A stretch of 42,941 nt of DNA from Planctomycetales bacterium (GCA_030592655.1 JAUVIQ010000003.1:1-42941); one strand, 5' to 3'; shown: positions 14,758 to 24,067, counted from the first letter of the stretch. Program-made: numbers and translations. The notes: generated by a model not told the origin, from the sequence alone.

Positions 14758-17700
14758 CTAATTGCCAAACGCATACAGATATCCGTCCGCCGAGCCGACA
14801 TAGACGGTTCCGTCTGCGCCGATTGCCGGTGAGGAGAGCACTGAACCGCCTGTCAGGCATTTCCAGATCAACTTACCCTTGGGGCTCAGGCAGTACAGAT
14901 AGTGATCGTGGGAACCGAAGAATATCTTGCCCTCGGCATCGACTGCCGGAGAAGAAAGGACACGGTCTCCCGTCTTGTATTTCCACTTCTCTTTGCCATT
15001 CTTATCTACGGCGTAGAGATATTCGTCACGGGAACCGAAATAAACCGTACCGTCCGACCCTATAGCGGGTGAACAGGTTACCTGATCTCCGACCTTGTAT
15101 CTCCACTTCAGTGAGCCGTCAAATCCAAGGGCAAGCAGGCATCCTCTTGCTTTACTGGAGGCCACGTAAACCGTCTCGGCCGCCACCGAGACAGCCGGAG
15201 AAGATGTAATCCTGCCTCCGCCTTCAGGCGGCGTGTATGTCCATTTTATTTTCCCTTCAGCATTGACGGCGACGACAGCGCTCATCCCATGACCTGCTGA
15301 CCCAATATAGACAGTCCCATCAGGGCCAAAGGCCGGTGCGGACATATGAAGCTGGCGGTAGTGCTTTCCTTTGTCTTTGACTTTGCATGCCCATTTCAAC
15401 TTCCCATCAGGACGGATCGCATACATCTGAAAATTCCGGCCGGACCTGTTCTGTCCTACCCCATAATAGATCGCCCCGTCAGGTCCCTGGATGGGCCAGA
15501 ACCGCCAATGATGCTTCGGGTCTTCGTATTCCCATTTTGATTTTCCTTCCGGACTGAGGGCGCGAAGCCTCGTTGCCCCATGATCGTAACTTTCCGCCAC
15601 ATAGAGCGTTCCATCACGCCCAATGGCCGGGGCGTACGAGCCGGGACTCCAGAGGTGCCTGATAAAAGTCGCCTTGTACCGCCACTTGCGGGTGCCGTCA
15701 GGGTTCACCGCGTGAAGGGTCGGAAGCATCACATTATCGCTTATATAGATTGTCCCATCTCCGCCGATTACCGGCGAGGAGTTTAATATCTCTCCATCGG
15801 TCTTATACCTCCACAGAGGGCGGCATTTTGATGGGCCGACGTGGGGGCTCCTGCCTGTATGGGCATGGTCCGGCCCCCGGAAACAGGGCCAGGGACTCCT
15901 GGCCGTCTTCACCGGTGGGCGAGTCTTTCTTGCCGGGACGGGTTCGGTGGCCTTGTCCAATACCACCTTTACCGTGTGTGCCGGCTTGTTTGGGTCCTTG
16001 CGATACCAGTCAGGTCCGGGGTCTATACCCTTAATCTCGCCGAAGCGACCGTCGGGAGCGATAACCTGCACAGTATAGGTGAATTCCTGTTGGTCGTCCT
16101 GGCCCCGTATATAGTCAGTCAGCACTAAAGTATTTGCTTTATCGCTCGGTGGGGCTGTGTGTCCGTCTTCGCCTGTGGGAACCGCCGTTTTCAGGTCGTT
16201 AACGTCCAGCCACACCTTAATCCACCTGTTATAGGTGAGGTTCCGGCCCACCCAGTCGCGCTTCTCTGCGAGGTTCTCGGCCGGATACTTCACATCGTCC
16301 ACTTCATTGGTAACCCGCACCCTGCATCCGGACGCAGGCTTACCCTCCTTGTCAACAGCCAGAACATCCAGGTAATACTTAGGCACAACCCACGCCTTGC
16401 TGCTCCGGGCCTTCGGCTTCTTGAACTTGCAGTTGAGAAGACTGACTGTGCAACTCATCTGCGTGGTCTCGTAGAAATAAGGCCTCCGCCAGTCGTTGAA
16501 CCGGTAGCCCTTTTTAGCAGAGATATTATCAAGACGGGAGTTTAGAATTGTTACCCTGTGTAAGTCGTCCCCACCGATGAAGGTGATGTCCAGCGGCTTT
16601 TCCTTGCCGCTGATGGTGCAGTCTTCAATCCTGAAATTGACCAGTTCCTTGCGGTTATAGAACCACAATCCCTTTTTGCCCTTTCCTGCCATTCGCTTCT
16701 TTGAAGAGTCGTAAGTACGTCCTTTCCAGTAGTTTCCGATATCGACTTCCACCAGATCCACCAGTTTGCACCTCCTGAGAATCATCTCACCCGGACTGTC
16801 AATGAAGAGATTCCCGCAGTTGGAAATGGTTGCATCGGTGGCCAGGAATCTGCCTGAGAAACTCATAGCGGGGTATCCGCTCCACTTTTTGTAGTGTTCC
16901 CACTTGCAGGCGGAGGTGAAAGCCCAGAGGTAATAGAAATCGTTGCCGGAAGTGACGGTGGCGTTGTTCAGCCGGACAGTGGAGCAGTTCTCTACACGAA
17001 TCTGATGCTCGCCGTCCTTATTGCAGTGCATCTTGAGGGTCTCGCCGTCAATGACAAGTTCGGCTCCGGGGCTGATGACCAGGTCGGTGTGGCAGGTCGC
17101 GGTTTTTGTGGCCGGGTCGTATCGAAAGATTTTCGGGTCGTTTATCGCCTCGGCGATGTCCTTCAGCCTGACGCCGTGCCCGTCTATGATGATACCTTTC
17201 CTTTTTTCCTGGTGGTCTTTCTTCCAGGAGCAGTCATCTCTGTACTCGTCGAAGCGTATCGACTTTTTCGGCCAGACCGGTCGGTCATAGACCTGCACGC
17301 AGTCAACCCACCTGCCCCAGAATCGCAGTGAGTCAACTTCCTTGAGCGTGTTTTCGTTGGCCAGGCTGTAGAACCACAGCTGCCCGTCGATCCAGACCCA
17401 GAACCACCCGTCCTTTGTTCGGACTATCCTCACCTCAGCCCAGTCATCGGTATCGTCGGCCCATGACGAGCAGCATTCTCCCATGGACGATCGTCCCATG
17501 CAGTGCACCTTGATAGGGCCGTACTTCGAAGGCAGCGTAAAGTCCCATGCCCCGCTGTTCATTGGTTTGGCGATATAATAATAATAACGAGGGTCCTCGC
17601 CGCGAGATATGCGCCACGAAAATGAACCGCGTTTGCCTTTGGGTCCGTACCTGCGCTGCCATATCCAGGTCCCGTAGGCGTTCTTGCAAGGTGTTACTGC

Positions 17701-18201
17701 CACAGTGCGATGAAGTGAGCAGTAGGAAAGGTCGATTTTCTTTTTCGACTCCCACTTCGGCAGAGGTCTGCCCCAGGGGTCCTTCTGCGACCGGTCGGGA
17801 CAGAAATAGTCAAACAGGACCGGCGCTTCTGATTTGGTCAGCGTCGAGACCACCCATTCCTGGTGTGCCGCACCGTCCTTGTTGCTCGCTTCAAGATGAA
17901 TTTCCCAGACGCCTTTTCCATCAGGCACAGTCCAGGCAAAGGTGTCGGCTTTTGCTTCCTGAACGGCCTTGTTGACCTGCCATTCGTATTTTTCCGCCCC
18001 TTCTGCCTTTACCTTGAAGGCGATCTTGTCGCCCGCTTTTACCAGGTACATTACGTCCCCGGCGTTATCTTTATTTTGGGGTTTGCCTCCTTCGGAAGAG
18101 AATTCTTTTATCACCGGCGGGGCTGCGTGAACGAGACTACCCGTAACCAACCACGTCAATGTAATCAAGCAGGACAAGGTTACCAATCTAACCTTTTTCA
18201 T
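14758..18201 (-). CDS. Secreted multidomain PQQ beta-propeller protein, paralog of 11138..14641
   Basis: ORF extends to 18270; likely start is M24 (MKKVRLVTLSCLITLTWLVTGSLVHAA). Collinear similarity to the neighbouring ORF throughout. Confidence 0.85.
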   Translation of the reverse strand: MKKVRLVTLSCLITLTWLVTGSLVHAAPPVIKEFSSEGGKPQNKDNAGDVMYLVKAGDKIAFKVKAEGAEKYEWQVNKAVQEAKADTFAWTVPDGKGVWEIHLEASNKDGAAHQEWVVSTLTKSEAPVLFDYFCPDRSQKDPWGRPLPKWESKKKIDLSYCSLHRTVAVTPCKNAYGTWIWQRRYGPKGKRGSFSWRISRGEDPRYYYYIAKPMNSGAWDFTLPSKYGPIKVHCMGRSSMGECCSSWADDTDDWAEVRIVRTKDGWFWVWIDGQLWFYSLANENTLKEVDSLRFWGRWVDCVQVYDRPVWPKKSIRFDEYRDDCSWKKDHQEKRKGIIIDGHGVRLKDIAEAINDPKIFRYDPATKTATCHTDLVISPGAELVIDGETLKMHCNKDGEHQIRVENCSTVRLNNATVTSGNDFYYLWAFTSACKWEHYKKWSGYPAMSFSGRFLATDATISNCGNLFIDSPGEMILRRCKLVDLVEVDIGNYWKGRTYDSSKKRMAGKGKKGLWFYNRKELVNFRIEDCTISGKEKPLDITFIGGDDLHRVTILNSRLDNISAKKGYRFNDWRRPYFYETTQMSCTVSLLNCKFKKPKARSSKAWVVPKYYLDVLAVDKEGKPASGCRVRVTNEVDDVKYPAENLAEKRDWVGRNLTYNRWIKVWLDVNDLKTAVPTGEDGHTAPPSDKANTLVLTDYIRGQDDQQEFTYTVQVIAPDGRFGEIKGIDPGPDWYRKDPNKPAHTVKVVLDKATEPVPARKTRPPVKTARSPWPCFRGPDHAHTGRSPHVGPSKCRPLWRYKTDGEILNSSPVIGGDGTIYISDNVMLPTLHAVNPDGTRKWRYKATFIRHLWSPGSYAPAIGRDGTLYVAESYDHGATRLRALSPEGKSKWEYEDPKHHWRFWPIQGPDGAIYYGVGQNRSGRNFQMYAIRPDGKLKWACKVKDKGKHYRQLHMSAPAFGPDGTVYIGSAGHGMSAVVAVNAEGKIKWTYTPPEGGGRITSSPAVSVAAETVYVASSKARGCLLALGFDGSLKWRYKVGDQVTCSPAIGSDGTVYFGSRDEYLYAVDKNGKEKWKYKTGDRVLSSPAVDAEGKIFFGSHDHYLYCLSPKGKLIWKCLTGGSVLSSPAIGADGTVYVGSADGYLYAFGN

Positions 18202-18220
18202 TCTTTTGTCTCCCTGTAAC

Positions 18221-20089
18221 TCATTCTGACCGCCGAGGTTTCGATTTTGACGCCGACTCCGTATTCCCATATGCGCCTATATTTGTCCTTCCGCCGTTCG
18301 GGACCGGTTCCTGCGAAAAAACAGTCTTCGGGTCGCCGGCGTCGATGCAAGGACTATGCACGGCGTCTTTTACCCATTTCCCGGCCTTCGGGTCCCATCG
18401 ACCGGCTTTGCTCTTGAGATGAAAATCCGCTTTGGACGGGTCGGCAAATAACGGGGCAACGGAAATATCGCCGGGCCCGGCGATACATCCATTGTAGTTG
18501 CCCTTCGTATTGTTCCAGACATCGTTATGGCCAAGAGTGATTTTACCCTTGATGGCGTTGATTCCGTAACCTTTGTTATTCGCGATTATATTGTTGGATA
18601 CGTTCAGGAAAGAATAGAACTTACTCTTCAATACAATACCGTCGCCGCTGTTGTTGTAGATTACGTTGTTTATTATGTCCGCATTGCTGCCGGGGCTGAC
18701 ATTATAACCTATGTCCGTCATGTATATTCCGAAACCGTTGCAGTCGAATATGCGATTGTTCACGATGAGTATGTTGTTTATTGGTCCCTGGGGTTTCGCC
18801 ATAATGCCCGCACAAAATTTTCCGTATTGCCTCGCCCCCCTTACAGTGTTATTGATAACTATCGCATCATGTACACTTGCCTCCATGTATATGCCTCTCT
18901 GACTTGCATTTACAACCTCATTGTCGCGCACGTTATAAGGCCCTCCAAGGTCCATGCACAAGGCAGCATTCACGCCACAGTTCTCGACGTAGTTACCCAC
19001 TACGTGTATGTCCCTGTTACCGGTGTCAATGTGCAGACCCCACGTAGTCTGCGGAAAATCCTTGAACGTATTGTTGACCACATAGACGGGGTTGGAGTGA
19101 TAGAGCGACATGGCGCTGTGATGTCCGATACAATTCCTGACAATTACGTTTTTACTGCGTACTTTCGCGTCGCCGTGCGAGAATGAATTTGTAACGACTA
19201 TCCTGCCAAGATAAGAGGAATTTTCTATGCCCTCGACGACCAGGTTGTCAACGTTCCAGGCGAGTATCACGCACCCGCCTCGAATGCGCTTGGTAACCGA
19301 ACCTGTAACCTTGAATCCGCGGAATACAATGTTCTCAACTTTGCCGAACGTGGCCCCGGTATTATCGCCCTTCGGTCTTTCGTTTGGTATTACAAAGACT
19401 CTCCGCACGCCGTCGTGTGCTTTTATTTCCGACTTGCGCGTTCCACAGACAACAACGTTGCTTATCTTGATGTAGATAGTCTTCGGCGCGTCGTGCAGGC
19501 CGGGGGCGAGTTCCACTATCCCGCCTTCGGGCGGAAGTGAATCTATCGCCTTCTGGATTGACTCACCCGGCTTGACTTTTGTCAGGAAGGTGGAAACTAT
19601 CCAGTCCTTGCGCGACTCGAAGGGATAGACGTTCAGGTCGATTACTTGTTGAATGAAGCCGCTGAAATCAATTTTCCGCCCCCTTCTACCGACGCGAGGT
19701 TTGAATCGGTCCTTCCAGACCGCGAAATCCTTCTGTGCCCATTCTTCTCGCGCCTTGTTCGTCGTCTTGAGACATATCTTCCACATCCCCTTCTTCTCAG
19801 GCACAGCCCAGGTGAACGATGCGTCTTTGGCTTTGGCCTGAACCGTTCCATTCACCAGCCAGACGTATTTCTCTGCGCCTTGGGCCTCGCCACGGCGAGT
19901 CTCGCCTGCGGCGGACTTGACGGTAAAGGAAATCTTCTCTCCGGGTTTGGCCTGAAATACGGTCTTTGCGTCTCCGGTTCCGGTGTTGGACCAGGAGGTG
20001 ATTTTGGGAGGTTCAGCCCCTTCAGCCGGTGAACTCAAAGACAGGCAGGAAAGTGCAACTACGATCGCTGTAACCAATCTTGTAGGCAT
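18221..20089 (-). CDS. Secreted right-handed parallel beta-helix protein, paralog of 9211..11064
   Basis: 622 aa; signal peptide; N-terminal 'EPPKITSWSNTGTGDAKTVFQAKPGEKISF'; beta-helix repeats; 'TNIGAYGNTESASKSKPRRSE' C-terminus. Confidence 0.85.
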   Translation of the reverse strand: MPTRLVTAIVVALSCLSLSSPAEGAEPPKITSWSNTGTGDAKTVFQAKPGEKISFTVKSAAGETRRGEAQGAEKYVWLVNGTVQAKAKDASFTWAVPEKKGMWKICLKTTNKAREEWAQKDFAVWKDRFKPRVGRRGRKIDFSGFIQQVIDLNVYPFESRKDWIVSTFLTKVKPGESIQKAIDSLPPEGGIVELAPGLHDAPKTIYIKISNVVVCGTRKSEIKAHDGVRRVFVIPNERPKGDNTGATFGKVENIVFRGFKVTGSVTKRIRGGCVILAWNVDNLVVEGIENSSYLGRIVVTNSFSHGDAKVRSKNVIVRNCIGHHSAMSLYHSNPVYVVNNTFKDFPQTTWGLHIDTGNRDIHVVGNYVENCGVNAALCMDLGGPYNVRDNEVVNASQRGIYMEASVHDAIVINNTVRGARQYGKFCAGIMAKPQGPINNILIVNNRIFDCNGFGIYMTDIGYNVSPGSNADIINNVIYNNSGDGIVLKSKFYSFLNVSNNIIANNKGYGINAIKGKITLGHNDVWNNTKGNYNGCIAGPGDISVAPLFADPSKADFHLKSKAGRWDPKAGKWVKDAVHSPCIDAGDPKTVFSQEPVPNGGRTNIGAYGNTESASKSKPRRSE

Positions 20090-20184
20090 TTTTGTTTCTC
20101 CTTTCGCTCTTTCAGTAAGTTACTCGAACTGACCGATTTAACCTGAATATCTGCCGTAAGTTTTGTTTTTATTTTACAAAATGT

Positions 20185-20271
20185 CGTAGCAACACGTACC
20201 ACGGGCGTCTCGCCCGTGAATTCTGTGGCTTTTTCCTGCTTTTTCGCACGGGCGAGACGCCCGTGCTACGT
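20185..20271. repeat. GTAGC...CACGGGCGTCTCGCCCGTG / CACGGGCGAGACGCCCGTGCTAC hairpin
   Basis: Each arm is itself palindromic and the arms are mutually complementary; located between two codirectional genes. Confidence 0.85.
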
Positions 20272-20300
20272 ATTCGGTCAGTTTGAGTAACGTAGTAGTT

Positions 20301-21938
20301 CTATGGACTAATCTCGTAAACGTGCACTCCGTATCCTTTGAATACATCGGTGAAGGAATTCGTAACTACCTTCGGCGCCTTCCTGTTCTCAAAGAGAACA
20401 GAGAGCCTGAATCCCGGCTTCAACCCTGGCAGCGTGAAAGTCGCCTTGATTTCTTTGGTATTCGGATTAGCGACAAAAATGTGTTTTTTACCGCCGTGTT
20501 CCTTCAACAGGTAGTGCAGGCCCGAATCGGCGGGAGTAACGCTTATCTCCTGCTTCGGCGTAGCCGACAAGATGACCGGGGCCAATTGCTTCAGTTCGGC
20601 GGTAAGGCCCTTAAACGAGTTCCACAGCGCCGGTTCGGTCTTGCGTTTCATCTGGGGATAAGAGAAATAGCAGAACCCCTTGACCCCGTGAATCAGTGTC
20701 ATATAGGTCATGCATCGTTCCTGGGCCACGGTTGGAAGGACCCTGCCGTCGCCTTTCCATTCATACGCCTGTATCCACCACCAGACGGGTTTTTTACCCC
20801 CGACCGCCTCGGAGGCCTGGTCCATCCAATCGGTGTCCTGGGTCAGCCTTGCCGAGCGGGTCTTGACCGGATATGCACAGGACATCAGAACGTCCGTCAT
20901 CTTCGCAAGGGCCTGAAAGGTTCGTGGGTTGGCGGCATTTATAATAATAGGTCTGCTGGGGTCGGCCTTCCTTATGATCGCGGCAGCCTTCCGTGCCGGG
21001 GCCAGGGCTTTCCGGCTCGGTTCATCCTTCGGATGCCAGCCAAGGACAGCCGGATTGTCCTTATACCTGGAAACCTGCCTGCGTATCTCGTCCCACTCCC
21101 GCATGTCGGTCAGGAGACTGAAATCAATAAAAGCGAACATCCCGGCATCATACACATCATCGAGCAGATGCACCGAGTCCTGAACCAACCATACAGTATT
21201 GAAGCCTTGTGCTTTAACCGCCTTAACACCGGCCTTGTCTTTGGGATGGGCGATTCCGATGGGAAGGAACGGTTTTGAGTCAAGCAGCAAGGCGTTGCTG
21301 GTTTTATCTATCTTTATCTTCGGCCTCTTTCGATAAACGCGGGGTTTTGTGGTCGTAGTCGGTTTAGATGGCGCTTTGCCCGAAGCATAAAGGCTCACAT
21401 CATCCACCCAAATCCTGTTATTGGGTTTCTTTCCCGGTGCGGGGTTAACATATATCGCCAATACGTCCATATCGGCGGGCATGGAGAAGGTCGCCTCGTG
21501 CCTTTGCCATTCCTTGTTCTTATAGATTTTTCCGAACAGCAACTTCCCCTTTCTTCCAATACCCCACCTCATAGGGTATGGAGCGGCGTGGATTCTTACT
21601 GAACAGCCATCTTCAACACCGTTCCATTTTGTGTAAAGGGAGAACTTATACTGCCTGCCCTTATCCAGGTTGAATACCCACTTGGTACCCCACGGAGTGC
21701 CCTCGTCGGGATCGGAGATAATGCACATGCAGGCATTGCCCGAACGGAACGTGCTTTTATCCACGAACATATTATTCGGCCTGCACTGAAGTCTGTACCA
21801 GCCTCGCGGAAGACTGGCGTCATACTCGTCGGGCCTCTCAAACCCGGGATTCCCGATCAGGTTCGGTTGGGTTGCACAAGCCGACACGGAAATCAGGACA
21901 ACCACCAGGAACGTCAAATATACCGACGTCGTTTTCAT
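20301..21938 (-). CDS. Secreted lipoprotein with N-terminal carbohydrate-binding-like domain and glycoside-hydrolase-like TIM barrel
   Basis: 545 aa; lipobox 'LISVSACATQ'; 'NLIGNPGFERPDEYDASLPRGWY' CBM-like start; 'NPAVLGWHPKDEPSRKAL' GH-like acid/base region. Confidence 0.7.
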   Translation of the reverse strand: MKTTSVYLTFLVVVLISVSACATQPNLIGNPGFERPDEYDASLPRGWYRLQCRPNNMFVDKSTFRSGNACMCIISDPDEGTPWGTKWVFNLDKGRQYKFSLYTKWNGVEDGCSVRIHAAPYPMRWGIGRKGKLLFGKIYKNKEWQRHEATFSMPADMDVLAIYVNPAPGKKPNNRIWVDDVSLYASGKAPSKPTTTTKPRVYRKRPKIKIDKTSNALLLDSKPFLPIGIAHPKDKAGVKAVKAQGFNTVWLVQDSVHLLDDVYDAGMFAFIDFSLLTDMREWDEIRRQVSRYKDNPAVLGWHPKDEPSRKALAPARKAAAIIRKADPSRPIIINAANPRTFQALAKMTDVLMSCAYPVKTRSARLTQDTDWMDQASEAVGGKKPVWWWIQAYEWKGDGRVLPTVAQERCMTYMTLIHGVKGFCYFSYPQMKRKTEPALWNSFKGLTAELKQLAPVILSATPKQEISVTPADSGLHYLLKEHGGKKHIFVANPNTKEIKATFTLPGLKPGFRLSVLFENRKAPKVVTNSFTDVFKGYGVHVYEISP

Positions 21939-22058
21939 TTCCTGCTCCCTTCGTTCTTACCGTTACTTTCCATCTTACCCTTTTCATCGCTTATAGGCTG
22001 TCCGACCAGGTCTGTCAACAATCAGGGAAATAGTAAATAAATAGGGGAAATGATTTAC

Positions 22059-22108
22059 GAAACGCGGCGGGTTGTTGAGCAAACAACCCGCCGCGCACAA
22101 AATTTACG
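22059..22108. terminator. GC-rich hairpin gcggcgggttgtt-gagc-aacaacccgccgc
   Basis: Perfect 13-bp stem downstream of the PilZ gene (minus strand). Confidence 0.6.
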
Positions 22109-22151
22109 CCCCCCACCCTCGTTGTTTCACCTCCGTAACCTGATCCGCCGT

Positions 22152-22502
22152 TTATGCAGCCACGGCTACGGGCGCTTCGTAAGCAGCCAGACCCAGAGCG
22201 GAAGGATCAAACTCCAGACCCGCACGGTACCCCTCCTCGATCTTTCGACAACGAACTACCGTGGCGTTCAGATTCCTTCGCTTATCATCAGGATGTAACG
22301 GAACAGATAAGACAATCCGCTGACCGGGATACAACCACCGTTCACTTACCACACCCATCCCGCCGCGAGAAATATCGACCATATGAAGGGTGTTTCGGAC
22401 GTCTCCACCGTCAGGGTCAAGCCGAACCCCGTGAAGCATCATCTGAAGATGCGTACGAGGATAACGACGACGCTCCGGAGGACTATAGCATAAACTATTC
22501 AT
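22152..22502 (-). CDS. PilZ domain protein
   Basis: 116 aa; 'ERRRYPRTHL' and 'VDISRGGMGV' (RxxxR...DxSxxG). Confidence 0.8.
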   Translation of the reverse strand: MNSLCYSPPERRRYPRTHLQMMLHGVRLDPDGGDVRNTLHMVDISRGGMGVVSERWLYPGQRIVLSVPLHPDDKRRNLNATVVRCRKIEEGYRAGLEFDPSALGLAAYEAPVAVAA

Positions 22503-22598
22503 AGCACATGCTCCAAAAGTAACCCAAGTCCTTCCGATGTATCGACTGGTAAAATAGGCGACTTAAGCAATCTGCGTAAAATATTACGATTGAAACAA

Positions 22599-22790
22599 TA
22601 GCAGGGATACAGGGGATGCAGGGGATGAAAAAAGAATATTGAATATTGAACAGAGAATTTTGAATAACGAAGTAAAAAAAACATTCCTCAAAGCTAACTC
22701 GTTTCTTTTACTTCAGAATTCGACATTCCGTGTTCATTATTCAATATTCATTTTTTCTGTTTATCCCCTGCATCCCCTATATCCCTGCTA
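22599..22790. repeat. Nested hairpin: outer stem TAGCAGGGATACAGGGGATGCAGGGGA (26/27 paired), inner stem GAATATTGAATATTGAACAGAGAATTTTGAATAACGAAGTAAAA
   Basis: 22599-22625 pairs with 22764-22790; inner arms ~22634-22677 and ~22706-22750. Confidence 0.9.
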
Positions 22791-22806
22791 ATTTTTTTTT
22801 CGCGGG

Positions 22807-22834
22807 TTGTCAGAATGAAAAGGTGTGGTATAAT
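22807..22834 (+). promoter_or_regulatory. Sigma70-like promoter TTGTCA-N16-TATAAT
   Basis: Direct reading; immediately upstream of the 22861 ORF. Confidence 0.6.
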
Positions 22835-22860
22835 AGATGTTGACGGAAAGGTTTTATGCG

Positions 22861-23406
22861 ATGCCGATAAGACAACAAAAACAACGAGTCTCGCAGCTGC
22901 GGCTGTTACTGTTCAGCAGGCCTGTGCATCCGGAACTGTTCGAGATATATCACGACCACCGTATCGTCAAAGACGGATACGAGGCCCAGATTTGGATTAC
23001 AGGCGTAAGCCACTTGACGGCATTCCATCGCGGTAAAGCGACAGTAACGGAAATAATTGCCGATACCTCGGCGATGATGCCGAGACACGGGAAACTGGCG
23101 TCGCTACGACTCCGGGGCGAAAAAGACCACGAAGTCGATGCCGGTCCGATACGACACATGATGAGTTTCCAGGTCGAGACGATGAGCCAGCGACTCTACG
23201 AGCGCGTCCATGCCGACCTGGTCGAACAGGCCGACCGGGGCGGATTGTTCCTGTCGTTCCCGGAGTGGGTTCCGGCCGATACGCTGGAACCATTCACCTA
23301 CATCGACTACGACGCCAAGCCCGGACATCTGCACGTATTCGCCTACCATGCATTCCCCGATGAGTTGACACTCATAAAAACTCAGTCTATATTCGAGCTG
23401 ATCTAG
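22861..23406 (+). CDS. DUF2617-like protein of unknown function
   Basis: ORF 22837..23406; ATG at 22861 preferred because a TTG start at 22837 would fall at or before the predicted transcription start. 'RPVHPELFEIY' motif. Confidence 0.6.
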   Translation: MPIRQQKQRVSQLRLLLFSRPVHPELFEIYHDHRIVKDGYEAQIWITGVSHLTAFHRGKATVTEIIADTSAMMPRHGKLASLRLRGEKDHEVDAGPIRHMMSFQVETMSQRLYERVHADLVEQADRGGLFLSFPEWVPADTLEPFTYIDYDAKPGHLHVFAYHAFPDELTLIKTQSIFELI

Positions 23407-23580
23407 GAACCACGAATTGCACGAATAAAAGACGAATTACACAAATTTCAGAAAAAGAAAAAACAGTTCGTGTAATTCGTAAAATTTGTGGTATTCTACG
23501 GGATTCGTGTAATTCGTGAAAATTCGTGGTATTTTGTAGAATTCGTGTAATTCGTCTTTTATTCGTGTAATTCGTGTTAA
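23407..23580. repeat. TTCGTGTAATTCGT word array/hairpin (four exact 14-nt copies plus inverted variants)
   Basis: Exact copies at 23467, 23504, 23542 and 23562; inverted forms 'acgaattgcacgaataaaagacgaattacaca' at 23410-23441. Confidence 0.9.
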
Positions 23581-23598
23581 GAGATTAGTGGAATAGAA

Positions 23599-23733
23599 AT
23601 GGGACATAAACGAAGCAACGGAAAACTCGGGTGGCGTAACAAGAAGGCCAATCACGGTATCAAACCTCACAAGGGTCTTGAAAAGAGCCGCTTTAACCGC
23701 CAATTCCGCAAGAAACGCAACCTCCCGGTGTAA
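23599..23733 (+). CDS. Small basic 44-aa protein (MGHKRSNGKLGWRNKKANHGIKPHKGLEKSRFNRQFRKKRNLPV)
   Basis: Complete ATG-TAA ORF below the ORF-track cutoff; very high Lys/Arg content. Confidence 0.65.
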   Translation: MGHKRSNGKLGWRNKKANHGIKPHKGLEKSRFNRQFRKKRNLPV

Positions 23734-23814
23734 GCAAAAATACCCAGAGATGAGCGATACGTAGTATCCCTTTGGGAAGCGAATCTCCGGGAATGCACAT
23801 CAAACCCAAAGTTC

Positions 23815-23844
23815 TTGACGACTCGGCATCCGGGTATCTACAAT
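23815..23844 (+). promoter_or_regulatory. Putative promoter TTGACG-N18-TACAAT upstream of hicBA
   Basis: Direct reading. Confidence 0.5.
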
Positions 23845-23860
23845 CATGGTGAGGTAAGTC

Positions 23861-24067
23861 ATGAAATTAATCGTAACTCTTGAGCGCGACGAGAGCGGCA
23901 TGATCGTTGCGGAGTGCCCTTCCATCCCGGGATGTGTTTCTCAGGGTGCTACTGAAGACGAAGCCATTGCCAACGTCCGCGAGGCAATCCTGGCCTGCCT
24001 CGAAACCCGCGCCGCCAACGGTATGCCATTAACTGTGGCGATACGCGAAGTCGAGGTCGTGGTGTAA
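23861..24067 (+). CDS. hicB: HicB-like antitoxin
   Basis: 68 aa; 'CPSIPGCVSQGATEDEAIANVREAI' HicB signature. Confidence 0.85.
   Translation: MKLIVTLERDESGMIVAECPSIPGCVSQGATEDEAIANVREAILACLETRAANGMPLTVAIREVEVVV

Noticed and set aside
11138-18201. PQQ-repeat proteins as quinoprotein dehydrogenases
   Set aside because: No cytochrome c CxxCH motif or evident cofactor-site context; propeller repeats alone do not imply PQQ enzymology.
23407-23580. TTCGTGTAATTCGT array considered as a CRISPR
   Set aside because: Repeats too short (14 nt), spacing irregular, spacers are degenerate versions of the same word, and no cas genes.
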